A stretch of 64,000 nt of DNA from Pseudomonas proteolytica (GTDB lineage Bacteria; Pseudomonadota; Gammaproteobacteria; Pseudomonadales; Pseudomonadaceae), in contig NZ_VFEV01000022.1 of the NCBI RefSeq assembly GCF_007858275.1, positions 49,784-113,783 of the forward strand, written 5' to 3'. The number at the start of each line of letters is the position of its first letter. The first letter of the stretch is position 1. The translations under genes were made by a program, and so were the position numbers. This document shows positions 53,091 to 62,742 of this stretch, piece by piece. A model generated the notes under the pieces. That model was not told the DNA's origin. It made no database searches and worked only from the letters and a program-made list of their open reading frames with translations.

Positions 53091-55378
53091 CGATCTTCGC
53101 GGCCGGCAACGACTACAACCTGAACAACCCCGATGCGATTTCCGGCCTGGCTTACTTCGTACCCGAGATCACGCCTAATTGGCTGTCGGTGGCCGCACTG
53201 CAACGCAACCCGGACACCAACAGCCCCAACCCTTATGTGATCAGCACCTTCTCGTCCCGTTGCGGCTATGCCGCCAGTTTCTGTGTGTCAGCACCGGGCA
53301 CGGCGATCTACAGCTCGGTGATGGTGGGCACCACGGTCGATAACATGACCCTGGGCTGGAACAATAAAAACGGCACCTCCATGGCCGCTCCCCACGTGGC
53401 AGGCGCCGCCGCCGTCTTGATGGAGCGTTTCCCGTATATGAGTGGCGAGCAGATATCCACGCTGCTCAAGACCACCGCCACCGACCTCGGTGCACCGGGC
53501 ATCGACGCGCTGTACGGCTGGGGCATGATCAACCTGGGCAAGGCGGTCAGCGGGCCGGGCATGTTGGTCACCGCCGAGGACATCCCGGCCGAGTTCCGCG
53601 TCGAGGGCGGCTACGGCAGCGGCCAGTTTGTCGCGGACTTGCCGGGGGTAGGGGCGGTGGTCGACGCTGGCAAGCCCACCGAGCGTGTATGCGACGATCT
53701 GCACTGCGGGCGGGATGTATGGAGCAACGACATTTCCGGTCACGGCGGCCTGACCAAGCAAGGCATCGGCACGCTGGTGCTGACCGGCAGCAATACCTAC
53801 AGCGGGCCGACCCTGGTCAATCAGGGCCTGCTGGCGGTCAATGGCTCGCTGGTATCCCAGGTCACGGTGAGCAACAGCGGCGTGTTGGGCGGCTCCGGCA
53901 GCATCGGCGCGCTGCACGCGAAAAGCGGCGGTACGGTAGCGCCGGGCAACTCCATTGGTACGTTGAACGTGGCCGGGGATGTCAACTTCGACGCCGGGTC
54001 CACCTATGCGGTAGAGCTGTCGAACAGCAGCAGTGACCGCATCGTCGCCGGCGGCAAGGCCTCCCTCAACGGCGGCACTGTGACCCTGGCCCTGGAGAAC
54101 AGCCCGACACTGCTCAGCCAGCCCGAGGCGCAAAGCCTGATCGGCCGCCAGTACACCATCCTGCAGGCGGCAGGGGGCGTCACCGGTAGCTTCGCGCAGG
54201 TACTGCCCAACTACCTGTTTGTGGGCGGCAACCTGAACTATGGCGCCAACGGTGTGCAACTGGATGTCGCACGCACTGTCAACACCTTCGCCAGTGTGGC
54301 GTTGACCGATAACCAGCGTGCCGTAGCGGGCGCTGCCGAACAACTGGGCGCGGGTAATGGCGTGTATGAAAGCCTGCTGTTGGCGCCGAGTGCGGCTTCG
54401 GCGCAAGGGGCGTTCCAACAGTTGTCGGGGGAAATCTACCCGGCCCTGGAAACTGCCCTGGTCAATGACAACCGCTACCTGCGCGAAGCGGTAGGCGAGC
54501 GCCTGCAGCAGGGCGAAATGGGCTCCTCGCCACAGACCATCGACACCCGCGGCAATGTCTGGGTCAAGGCGCTTGGTGCCTGGGGTAAAACCGACAGCAG
54601 CAGCGACACGGCGGGCTACACCACTTCCATCGGCGGATTGCTCGCGGGTGTGGACGGTGCGCTGGATGAAGACACGCGCCTGGGGCTGGTCGCCGGCTAC
54701 AGCGATACCTCGCTGAACATGGGCGATGGCACCCACTCGCGGGCATCGGTGGACAGCTACCACTTGGGCGCCTATGCCGGGCACGAAATCGGCGCCTGGC
54801 GCCTGAGCGGCGGGGCGACCTACAGCTGGCATCGCGCCGATGTAAAGCGTGAGCTGCAATACGGCGAAGTCGCCGGCAAGCAGAAAGCCAAGGTCGATGC
54901 CCGCAGCACCCAGCTCTTCACCGAAGCGGCTTATCGCCTGAACCTGCAACCGCTGGCGCTGGAGCCATTCGCCAACCTGGCCTATGTGCACCTGGACAGC
55001 GACGGCTTCAGCGAGAAAGGCGATGCGGCGGCGCTCAAGGGCGGCGATGACACGCGCGACCTGGTGCTGAGCACCCTCGGCGTGCGTGCCTTGAAGACCT
55101 TCAACCTCACCGACCATCAGGCTCTGGACGTTTCCGGCACCCTGGGGTGGCAGCACAACCTCAGCGCCACCGATTCCGCGCGCCACCTGGCGTTTGCCTC
55201 AGGCAGTAACGCGTTTGCCGTGCAAAGCGCACCGATGGTACGCGATGCCGCATTGGTCGGCGCACGGGCCAGCCTGGCGCTGAGCAAGGATGCGCGGTTG
55301 AACTTTGACTACAACGGCCTGCTGGCCAGCAAGGAGAAAATCCACGGCGTGGGCTTGAGCCTCGACTGGGCGTTCTGA
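53084..55378 (+). pseudogene. prtB: Autotransporter serine protease PrtB, 3' part (frameshifted)
   Basis: Continuation of prtB in the -1 frame: LTIFAAGNDYN (oxyanion Asn), the catalytic Ser in KNGTSMAAPHVAGAAAV, the autochaperone-type repeat GIGTLVLTGSNTYSGPTLVNQG, the linker nearly identical to PrtA, and a C-terminal barrel ending LDWAF. A GTG at 53084 has no ribosome site, and this part lacks a signal peptide, so it is not a separate gene. The whole 52269-55378 would encode about 1035 residues if the frame were restored by slippage on the G-run or by sequence correction. Confidence 0.9.
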
Positions 55379-55388
55379 GTTTTACCCC

Positions 55389-55416
55389 GTAGGCGCCGGC
55401 AAGCCGGCTCCTACAA
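55389..55416. repeat. Half REP, family C, between prtB and lipA
   Basis: CGCCGGCAAGCCGGCTCCTAC at the core, the same arm as at 57331-57408. Similar half elements follow aprF (about 49171-49196) and prtA (about 52193-52223), so every intergenic spacing from aprF to lipA carries one. Confidence 0.7.
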
Positions 55417-55480
55417 GGGGCGGTGTGATGTTCAGGATTTTTAGCTTTCTCGACAATTCCAACAAAAGAGAGGCAATACC

Positions 55481-57328
55481 ATGGGTGTCTATGACTACAA
55501 AAACCTAACCACTGAGGACTCCAAAGCCCTGTTCGCCGATGCCATGGCGATCACGTTGTATTCCTACCACAACCTGGATAACGGCTTTGCCGTGGGGTAT
55601 CAGCAAAACGGCTTCGGCCTGGGTTTGCCGGCCACCCTGGTGCAGGCGTTGCTGGGCAGCAGCGACTCCCAGGGGGTGATTCCCGGTATCCCGTGGAACC
55701 CGGACTCGGAAAAGGCCGCCCTGGACGCCGTGCAAAAGGCCGGCTGGACGCCCATCAGCGCCAGCACCCTGGACTATGGTGGCAAGGTCGATGCGCGGGG
55801 CACCTTCTTCGGTGAGAAAACCGGCTACACCAGTGCCCAGGTCGAGGTCCTGGGCAAATACGATGACGCCGGCAAGCTGCTGGAAGTTGGCATCGCCTTC
55901 CGTGGTACATCCGGCCCCAGGGAGAACCTGATTGTCGACTCTATTGGCGATGTGATCAGTGATTTACTGGCCGCGTTCGGGCCGGCGGACTACGCAAAAA
56001 ACTACGCGGGCGAGGCGTTTGGCACCTTGCTTGGCAAAGTCGCCGCGTATGCCAGCGCGCAGGGGCTGAGCGGCCAGGATGTACTGGTCAGCGGCCATAG
56101 CCTCGGTGGCCTGGCGGTCAACAGCATGGCGGACTTGAGCAACCACACCTGGGCGGGGTTCTACCAGCACGCCAACTATGTGGCCTACGCCTCGCCGACC
56201 CAGAGCAGTGGCGACAAGGTGCTGAACATCGGCTACGAAAACGACCCGGTCTATCGCGCCCTCGACGGTTCGGTGTTCAATCTGTCGTCCCTGGGCGTGC
56301 ACGACCAACCGCACGAATCCAGCGCCGATAACATCGTAAGCTTCAACGACCATTACGCCTCGACGCTGTGGAATATCCTGCCGTTTTCCATCCTCAACCT
56401 GCCAACGTGGATTTCCCATTTACCCACGGGGTACGGCGATGGCATGAGCCGCATCATCGAGTCGAAGTTCTATGACCTGACCAGCCGCGATTCGACGATC
56501 ATCGTCGCCAACCTGTCTGACCCTGCGCGTGCCACTACCTGGGTGCAGGACCTCAATCGCAACGCCGAAGCCCACCAGGGCAGCACGTTCATTATCGGCA
56601 GCGACGGCAACGACCTGATCCAGGGCGGGCGCGGCAATGACTACCTGGAAGGACGTGCCGGCAACGATACGTTCCGCGATGGCGGTGGCTACAACATCCT
56701 GCTCGGTGGCACGGGGTTCAATACCCTGGACTTGCAGCAGTCGCTGAAGAACGTCGAGGTGGCCAACGATGGCGCAGGTACCCTGTATATCCGCGACGGC
56801 CAGGGCGGCATCAGCATGACGCGCGACATGGGCGCGCTAGTGAGCAAGGAAAGCTATCTGTTGTTGTTCAGCAAGAACGTGACTCACAGCGTGACCGACA
56901 AGGGGCTGCTGGCGGGCAAGGACCTGACCGCCTACGCCGCGTCGCTCAAGGGCGATGCCGGCGCCAATGTGCTGAAGGCCGGCGATGGCGGGCAGTGGTT
57001 GTTTGGGCTGGAGGGCGATGATCACCTGATCGGCGGCAAAGGCAACGATGTGCTGGTAGGGGGTGCGGGCAATGACCTGCTCGAAGCGGGCGGCGGGCGC
57101 AATACCTTCCTGTTCGACGGCGACTTCGGCCAGGACCGGATCCTGGGCTACCAGTCGACGGACAAGTTGGTGTTCATGGGGGTGGCGGGGGTGGGCGGGC
57201 AGTACAACTACCTCGATCATGCCAAGGCAGTGGGCAGCGATACGTTGCTGACGTTCGGCGATAATTCGGTGACGCTGGTGGGAGTGGGACTTGGCAGCCT
57301 GTCGGCAGAGGCCTTCGTCATCACCTGA
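55481..57328 (+). CDS. lipA: Extracellular lipase, family I.3 (RTX)
   Basis: A 615-residue true lipase/polyurethanase-type enzyme. The N-terminus MGVYDYKNLTTEDSKALFADA and nucleophile Ser207 in VSGHSLGGLAVNSMA match Pseudomonas family I.3 lipases. The C-terminal half has two RTX blocks, GSDGNDLIQGGRGNDYLEGRAGNDTF and GKGNDVLVGGAGNDLLEAGGG, and ends with the hydrophobic-tail export signal (EAFVIT). There is no Sec signal peptide; export is by AprDEF. It hydrolyses long-chain triglycerides outside the cell. Last gene of the locus; a REP pair follows as likely terminator. Confidence 0.96.
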   Translation: MGVYDYKNLTTEDSKALFADAMAITLYSYHNLDNGFAVGYQQNGFGLGLPATLVQALLGSSDSQGVIPGIPWNPDSEKAALDAVQKAGWTPISASTLDYGGKVDARGTFFGEKTGYTSAQVEVLGKYDDAGKLLEVGIAFRGTSGPRENLIVDSIGDVISDLLAAFGPADYAKNYAGEAFGTLLGKVAAYASAQGLSGQDVLVSGHSLGGLAVNSMADLSNHTWAGFYQHANYVAYASPTQSSGDKVLNIGYENDPVYRALDGSVFNLSSLGVHDQPHESSADNIVSFNDHYASTLWNILPFSILNLPTWISHLPTGYGDGMSRIIESKFYDLTSRDSTIIVANLSDPARATTWVQDLNRNAEAHQGSTFIIGSDGNDLIQGGRGNDYLEGRAGNDTFRDGGGYNILLGGTGFNTLDLQQSLKNVEVANDGAGTLYIRDGQGGISMTRDMGALVSKESYLLLFSKNVTHSVTDKGLLAGKDLTAYAASLKGDAGANVLKAGDGGQWLFGLEGDDHLIGGKGNDVLVGGAGNDLLEAGGGRNTFLFDGDFGQDRILGYQSTDKLVFMGVAGVGGQYNYLDHAKAVGSDTLLTFGDNSVTLVGVGLGSLSAEAFVIT

Positions 57329-57330
57329 AA

Positions 57331-57408
57331 CTGTAGGAGCCGGCTTGTCGGCGATGAGGCCCTTGGTTGCTTCCAAGGCCGCCATCGCCGGCAAGCCGGC
57401 TCCTACAG
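57331..57408. repeat. REP pair, family C, after lipA
   Basis: CTGTAGGAGCCGGCTTG and the inverted copy CAAGCCGGCTCCTACAG flank a 44-base centre containing CCTTGG/CCAAGG. It begins two bases after the lipA stop and lies before the convergent small lipoprotein gene, so it probably acts as a bidirectional transcription end. Confidence 0.9.
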
Positions 57409-57415
57409 TGGTTGG

Positions 57416-57634
57416 TCATTTTTCCTTGCGGACGGTAGCGACATCCGCCGCCTTGACCCGTACGCGCTTGCCGGCGATGTCGGTGAATTCGTAAAAACCA
57501 TCAGGCGTATTGGCATTCGGCGTATCGGTGGTCAGGTACTGAGTACCGTTCTGCAAGGTCACGACGGTCGGCGTCGAGCAACCGGCCAATGCCAGAAACG
57601 TCAGTACAGCCAGCGGCAGGCCCCAGTTCTTCAT
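57416..57634 (-). CDS. Small YgdI/YgdR-type lipoprotein (DUF903)
   Basis: A 72-residue lipoprotein. The signal sequence MKNWGLPLAVLTFLALAGC ends in the lipobox LAGC, and the mature part (VVTLQNGTQYLTTDTPN, FYEFTDIAGKRVRVKAADVATVRKE) is the small SH3-like DUF903 domain of YgdI/YgdR. I start at 57634, eight bases after AAAGG; Mets at 57640 and 57655 are too close to any ribosome site. Function unknown; such proteins sit in the cell envelope. Confidence 0.88.
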   Translation of the reverse strand: MKNWGLPLAVLTFLALAGCSTPTVVTLQNGTQYLTTDTPNANTPDGFYEFTDIAGKRVRVKAADVATVRKEK

Positions 57635-57828
57635 GTTCATAACCTTTACTCTCATCCTTCGAAAACCCCGGGCTCAACGGCTGCGGGCAACAAATGTTAC
57701 GCGGATCCACCCCCATCTGATCACTTTTATGCAAAAAGTTGCGTGTGCCACTGATCTATTAGCGATTGCAAGGCAGGCCCGGCGACGGCACTCTGTATGC
57801 ATAACCAGTGTTTGCCCAAGTGCCCGTC

Positions 57829-59478
57829 ATGTCCAACCCCCTCGAAGACCCGTTCTACTACCTGCATAACTTCCAGCAAGTGCTCGACTGGCTGGGGCAG
57901 CGCTATGCCGATGTACTGGACGATGAAGAACAGCGCTTCATTGCGCAGTTCAGCCAAGTGCCGCAACCGGCCCAAGCGTTGCTGGTGCGCATGGTGATGC
58001 GCAAAGGGGTGCATTTTCGTGCGAGCAAGCTCAACTACGTCGAGATTGGCCCGGCTGACCAGGCCGTGCAGCCATTGCTGGCCCTGGGCTGGGTCAGTGA
58101 GCAGGGCCTGCTGCCCCTGGATGAGGTGTGGGGGCAGTTGCAGAAAGGCGAGGCGCTGCAGGCGTTCAAGCCCTGGATCGAGCAGCCCAGGGGCAAGAAG
58201 TCCGATTGGCTGCCCGGTTTATCGACCCGGTTCACCGAGCCACGTACGTTTGCGCAATGGTGCCCGCAGTTGGACGAGCGTCTTTACAGCCTGGCGGTGA
58301 TGGACCTGTGTGACCGCCTGCGCCTGATGTTCTTCGGCAACCTGTACCAGGACTGGTCGGAGTTTGTACTGGCGGACCTGGGGATCTACACCTACGAAAA
58401 GGTCGAGTTCTGTGCCGAGTCCCGAGGGCTGCGCCATCGTGACGATGTGTATGGCCTGCTGTTCCTGCATCAATGCCAGCAGGCATTCGAGGCGGGCGAA
58501 CCGCTGGAAGAGGTGCTGGCGCAGATTGCCACGCTGAGCACCGATAACCCCTGGCTGGAGAAGCGTCGGGCCAAGCTGCTGTTCCAGGTTGGCCAGCATT
58601 GCGAGCGGCTCGCCGAACTGGCCCTGGCCGAGGTGATCTACCGCGATTGTGCCTACCCCGGCGCCCGCGCTCGCCTGATTCGGGTGCTGGAGCGCCAGGA
58701 GGATTTCGCCCAGGCGATGGCCCTGGCCCAGGCGGCCCAGGCCGCGCCACAAAGCGCGGCCGAGCAGCAACACCTGTTGCGGGTCCTGCCGAGGTTGCGG
58801 CGCAAGCTGGGCGAGCCGGCGCTGCCCAAGCCCAAACCCCAGGTGATCCAGCGCCTGGACCTGGAACTACCATTCCCGGAACCGGTGGCCAGCGTTGAGT
58901 TCTGCGTGCAGGCGCACCTGGGGGATGATGGGGGGCCGGTGCACTACGTCGAGAACACCCTGATCAACTCGCTGTTCGGCCTGCTGTGCTGGCCAGCGAT
59001 CTTCGCGCCGTTGCCCGGTTCGTTCTTTCACCCATTCCAACGCGGGCCGGTGGATTTGCACAGTGAAGACTTCCAGCAGCGCCGCGCCGAACTGTTCGCC
59101 GCCTGCCTCGACCAGTTGCACGACCAGCGCTACAAAACCACGATCCGCCAGCGCTACGCCGAAAAGTGGGGGACCCAGTCACCCTTTGTGTTCTGGAATG
59201 TATTGAGCGAAACACTGCTCGAGCAGGCGCTCGATTGCCTGCCTGCCGCGCACCTGCGGCACTGGTTCGACCGGCTGTTGCTGGATATCCGCGCCAATCG
59301 CGCCGGCATGCCAGACCTGATCCAGTTCTGGCCGGCACAAAAAACCTACCGCATGATCGAAGTCAAAGGCCCGGGCGACCGCCTGCAGGACAACCAATTG
59401 CGCTGGCTGGAGTTCTGCAGCGAGCACCAGATGCCGGTCACCGTGTGTTATGTACGTTGGGCGGAGCAGGGCGCTTGA
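57829..59478 (+). CDS. VRR-NUC domain structure-specific nuclease (FAN1-like)
   Basis: A 549-residue protein matching bacterial FAN1 in size. The C-terminal VRR-NUC domain has the active site Asp496 in AGMPDLIQFWP and Glu511/Lys513 in MIEVKGPGDRLQDNQLRWLEF, the standard PD-(D/E)XK set. Residues 1-130 form the SAP-like DNA-binding part (YYLHNFQQVLDWLGQRYADVL, LVRMVMRKGVHFRASKLNY) and the middle is a TPR-like region. It cuts 5' flaps and incises at interstrand crosslinks. I start at MSNPLEDPF; a GTG at 57808 is possible. The next gene overlaps its stop by four bases. Confidence 0.93.
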   Translation: MSNPLEDPFYYLHNFQQVLDWLGQRYADVLDDEEQRFIAQFSQVPQPAQALLVRMVMRKGVHFRASKLNYVEIGPADQAVQPLLALGWVSEQGLLPLDEVWGQLQKGEALQAFKPWIEQPRGKKSDWLPGLSTRFTEPRTFAQWCPQLDERLYSLAVMDLCDRLRLMFFGNLYQDWSEFVLADLGIYTYEKVEFCAESRGLRHRDDVYGLLFLHQCQQAFEAGEPLEEVLAQIATLSTDNPWLEKRRAKLLFQVGQHCERLAELALAEVIYRDCAYPGARARLIRVLERQEDFAQAMALAQAAQAAPQSAAEQQHLLRVLPRLRRKLGEPALPKPKPQVIQRLDLELPFPEPVASVEFCVQAHLGDDGGPVHYVENTLINSLFGLLCWPAIFAPLPGSFFHPFQRGPVDLHSEDFQQRRAELFAACLDQLHDQRYKTTIRQRYAEKWGTQSPFVFWNVLSETLLEQALDCLPAAHLRHWFDRLLLDIRANRAGMPDLIQFWPAQKTYRMIEVKGPGDRLQDNQLRWLEFCSEHQMPVTVCYVRWAEQGA

Positions 59479-61727
59479 GCTACACCGTTGCGGTACGGGC
59501 ATTGTGCGAGTTTACCGCCAAGGTGGGTGATCTTGATCTGCGGTTCACCCCCTCACCCAGTGCCCAGGAAGGCATGCTCGGCCACCGTACCGTGGCGTCC
59601 CGCCGTAGCGCGCACTACCAGAGTGAAGTGGCCCTGGAAGGCCTCTACCAGCAGTTGACCGTACGCGGCCGCGCCGATGGCTATGATCCGGATCGCAATG
59701 TGCTGGAAGAGGTCAAGACCTACCGTGGCGACCTGGATGCCCAGCCGGCCAACCATCGGCTACTGCACTGGGCCCAGGCCAAAGTCTATGGCTGGCTGAT
59801 GTGCAGCAAGCTGGGGTTGCCTGAGATCGCGCTGGCGCTGGTGTATTTCGATATCGTCAGCGAGCGCGAAACCGTGATCAGCCAGGTGTGTGCGGCGGAT
59901 GACCTGGAGGCGTTCTTCAATCGCCAGTGTGCGTTGTTTCTCGGCTGGGCCGAGCAGCAGGCGCAACAGCGACTGGCCCGCGACGCCGCCAGCACCGCTC
60001 TGGTTTTCCCCCACGCGGCCTTTCGTCTGGGCCAGCGTACCCTCGCCGAGACGGTGTACAAGGCCGTCAGCACCGGGCGCTGCCTGATGGCACAGGCGCC
60101 CACGGGGATCGGCAAGACCATTGGCACGGTGTTTCCGATGCTCAAGGCCATGGCGCCGCAGCAGTTGGACAAGCTGTTCTTTCTGACGGCCAAGACCCCT
60201 GGCCGCAAGCTGGCGCTGGACGCGATGCAGATACTGCACGCCAGTGCCGACCTGCCATTGCACGTACTGGAGTTGGTGGCGCGGGACAAGGCGTGCGAAC
60301 ACCTGGACAAGGCCTGTCACGGCGACTCCTGCCCGTTGGCCAAGGGCTTTTATGATCGCCTGCCGGCCGCGCGCGAGGCGGCAGCCAAGGTCCGGTTGCT
60401 GGACCAACGCAATCTGCGCGAGGTCGCGCTCGCCCACGGTGTATGCCCGTATTACCTGAGCCAGGAGATGGCGCGCTGGTGCGACATGGTGGTCGCCGAC
60501 TACAACTATTACTTCGATTTTGGCGCAATGCTGTTTGGCCTGGCCCAGCTCAACCAATGGCGGGTCGCGGTGCTGGTGGACGAAGCCCATAACCTGGTGG
60601 AGCGGGCGCGCGCGATGTACAGCGCCGACCTCGATCAATTTGCCCTGAAGACCTTGCGCGATACCGCCCCCGAGCCGTTGAAAAAGCCGTTGCAGCGGCT
60701 CAACCGTGAATGGAATGCGCTGCACAAGGAGCAGGTCACGGTGTATCAGGCTTATGCCAGCAAGCCGGACAAGCTGTTGCAGGCCCTGGCCCTGTGTACC
60801 AGCGCCATGGGCGAGTATTTCAATGATCACCCGCAGGCGCTCACGGGCGAGCTGCAAGGCTTTTATTTCGAGGCGTTGCTGTTCGCCAAGGTGGCGGAGC
60901 TGTTCAACGAGCAGTTTATTTTTGATATCGCTCAGCGCGACCCACAGGCCAAGCGTCGCTTCTCGCGCTTGAGCCTGCGGAACGTGGTGCCGGCCGAATT
61001 TATCCGCCCTCGCTTGACGGCGGCCCGCAGCAGCGTGCTGTTTTCCGCGACCCTGAGCCCCCGGCATTACTATGCCGACCTGCTGGGCCTGCCGGCGGAT
61101 ACCGCGTGGGTGGACGTGGAATCGCCCTTCGATGCCGCGCAGTTGCAGGTGCACATCATCGACCGCATCTCCACGCGCTTTGTACATCGCCAGGCGTCCC
61201 TGGCGCCCATCGTGGCGTTGATCGCCGAGCAGTTTGAGCGTACGCCGGGCAACTACCTGGCGTTTTTCAGCAGCTTTGATTACCAGCAGCAAGTGGCGCA
61301 GTTGCTGGCCGAACGGTATCCGTCGATTCCAACCTGGCATCAATCACGGGGCATGGCCGAGGCCGAGCGCCAGGCCTTCCTCGACCAGTTCACCCAGCAC
61401 AGCCGGGGCGTAGGGTTTGCCGTGTTGGGCGGGGCGTTCGGGGAGGGTATCGACTTGCCCGGCGCACGCTTGATCGGGGCCTTTATCGCCACCCTGGGCC
61501 TGGCGCAACTCAACCCGGTCAACGAGCAGATGAAACTGCGCATGGGCGCGATGTTCGGTGCCGGTTATGACTACACCTACCTGTATCCCGGGATCCAGAA
61601 GGTGGTGCAGGCGGCAGGCCGGGTGATTCGCACCCAACAGGACCAAGGGGTGGTAATGCTGATCGATGACCGTTTTGCCGAACCCAAGGTGCGGCCATTG
61701 CTGCCTCGCTGGTGGTCGGTGACCTGA
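59475..61727 (+). CDS. Nuclease-helicase: Cas4/RecB-like domain plus DinG/XPD-type helicase
   Basis: A 750-residue protein starting at TTG 59475, which overlaps the FAN1 stop (TTGA). Residues about 1-110 look like a PD-(D/E)XK nuclease: Asp68 in GRADGYDPD, Glu79/Lys81 in LEEVKTY, then QAKVYGWLM. The helicase follows with Walker A GIGKT (Lys214), DEAH box from Asp369, four Cys for an iron-sulfur cluster (CEHLDKACHGDSC and VCPYYL regions) and a C-terminal VQAAGRVIRTQQDQGVVMLIDDRF motif. This is the XPD/DinG class, unwinding 5' to 3'. Coupling to FAN1 suggests a joint crosslink-repair complex. Confidence 0.9.
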   Translation: MSYTVAVRALCEFTAKVGDLDLRFTPSPSAQEGMLGHRTVASRRSAHYQSEVALEGLYQQLTVRGRADGYDPDRNVLEEVKTYRGDLDAQPANHRLLHWAQAKVYGWLMCSKLGLPEIALALVYFDIVSERETVISQVCAADDLEAFFNRQCALFLGWAEQQAQQRLARDAASTALVFPHAAFRLGQRTLAETVYKAVSTGRCLMAQAPTGIGKTIGTVFPMLKAMAPQQLDKLFFLTAKTPGRKLALDAMQILHASADLPLHVLELVARDKACEHLDKACHGDSCPLAKGFYDRLPAAREAAAKVRLLDQRNLREVALAHGVCPYYLSQEMARWCDMVVADYNYYFDFGAMLFGLAQLNQWRVAVLVDEAHNLVERARAMYSADLDQFALKTLRDTAPEPLKKPLQRLNREWNALHKEQVTVYQAYASKPDKLLQALALCTSAMGEYFNDHPQALTGELQGFYFEALLFAKVAELFNEQFIFDIAQRDPQAKRRFSRLSLRNVVPAEFIRPRLTAARSSVLFSATLSPRHYYADLLGLPADTAWVDVESPFDAAQLQVHIIDRISTRFVHRQASLAPIVALIAEQFERTPGNYLAFFSSFDYQQQVAQLLAERYPSIPTWHQSRGMAEAERQAFLDQFTQHSRGVGFAVLGGAFGEGIDLPGARLIGAFIATLGLAQLNPVNEQMKLRMGAMFGAGYDYTYLYPGIQKVVQAAGRVIRTQQDQGVVMLIDDRFAEPKVRPLLPRWWSVT

Positions 61728-61806
61728 GGTATTTGCCCCATCAATGATGCTGGCGCAGGTGGCACCCCTGGGGCAGTCTGCAGTAATCCCCTGATGGAGC
61801 GGTGCG

Positions 61807-62742
61807 ATGAACGCTATCGAACAACAGACGATCGACGTCAACGGCATTCAATTGAGCTTGCATATCGCCGGCCCCGAGAGTGGCCCACCGGTGTGGCTGC
61901 TCCATGGCTTTCCCGAGTGCTGGCATTCATGGCGCCAGCAGATACCCGTGCTGGCAGCGGCCGGGTATCGCGTGTTTGTGCCAGAAATGCGTGGCTATGG
62001 GCACAGCAGCGCCCCCGCAGATATTGCTGACTACGACTTGCTGACCCTGTGCGCGGATATCCAGGGGGCCATGGACCAGTTCGGCCATCAACGGGTAGCG
62101 ATGGTCGGCCATGACTGGGGCGCGGTGGTGGCGTGGCACCTGGCGTTGCTGGAGCCAGAGCGTATCAACGCGCTGGTCACGATGTCGGTGCCGTTCGCCG
62201 GTCGTTCCCGCAGGCCGGTGATCGAGATCATGCGTGAGCTGTATGCCGAACGGTTCAACTACATCCTCTACTTCCAGCAACCCGGCGTGGCGGAGCAGGA
62301 GCTGGAAGCCGATATCGAACGCACCTTGCGTCTGTTCATGCAGGATCAGGATGTATTCCTGCAGCAAAAGCCGGCCACGGCCACCTTGCTGGAAGGCGTC
62401 GCGTCGCCGGGTGCCTTGCCGGCCTGGTGCAGCCGGCAGGATCTGGATATCTATGTGCAAACCTTTGCCAATGGCTTTCGCGGGCCGCTGAACTGGTATC
62501 GCAACTTCGAGCGCAACTGGCAGCGCACCGAGTTTCTGGCGGGCCGGCAGGTGTTGCAGCCGACATTGTTCCTGATCGGCGACCGCGACCCGGTGGGGGT
62601 GTTTGAGGCGCATACGCTCAAGCGCATGCCCGAGGTGGTGCCACAGTTGGAGCAGCATGTCCTGGCCAACTGCGGGCACTGGATCCAGGTGGAGCAGGGC
62701 GCGCAGGTCAATACGTTGATGCTGGCGTTCCTGCAGAGTTAG
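61807..62742 (+). CDS. Alpha/beta hydrolase, epoxide hydrolase-like
   Basis: A 311-residue enzyme of the epoxide hydrolase/haloalkane dehalogenase group. HGFPECWHSW carries the oxyanion HGxP, the nucleophile is Asp103 in VGHDWGAVVAW (Asp, not Ser), and the C-terminal acid and His are in LIGDRDPVGVF and LANCGHWIQVEQ. A cap domain spans about 135-230 with Tyr residues that could protonate the epoxide. GGAG precedes the ATG. It probably hydrolyses an epoxide or halogenated compound in the cytoplasm; the substrate is unknown. Convergent with the NTF2-like gene, and their stop codons overlap. Confidence 0.9.
   Translation: MNAIEQQTIDVNGIQLSLHIAGPESGPPVWLLHGFPECWHSWRQQIPVLAAAGYRVFVPEMRGYGHSSAPADIADYDLLTLCADIQGAMDQFGHQRVAMVGHDWGAVVAWHLALLEPERINALVTMSVPFAGRSRRPVIEIMRELYAERFNYILYFQQPGVAEQELEADIERTLRLFMQDQDVFLQQKPATATLLEGVASPGALPAWCSRQDLDIYVQTFANGFRGPLNWYRNFERNWQRTEFLAGRQVLQPTLFLIGDRDPVGVFEAHTLKRMPEVVPQLEQHVLANCGHWIQVEQGAQVNTLMLAFLQS

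Noticed and set aside
53288..55186. 632-codon open frame on the minus strand
   Set aside because: Antisense to prtB; explained by shared codon bias with the frame opposite prtA.
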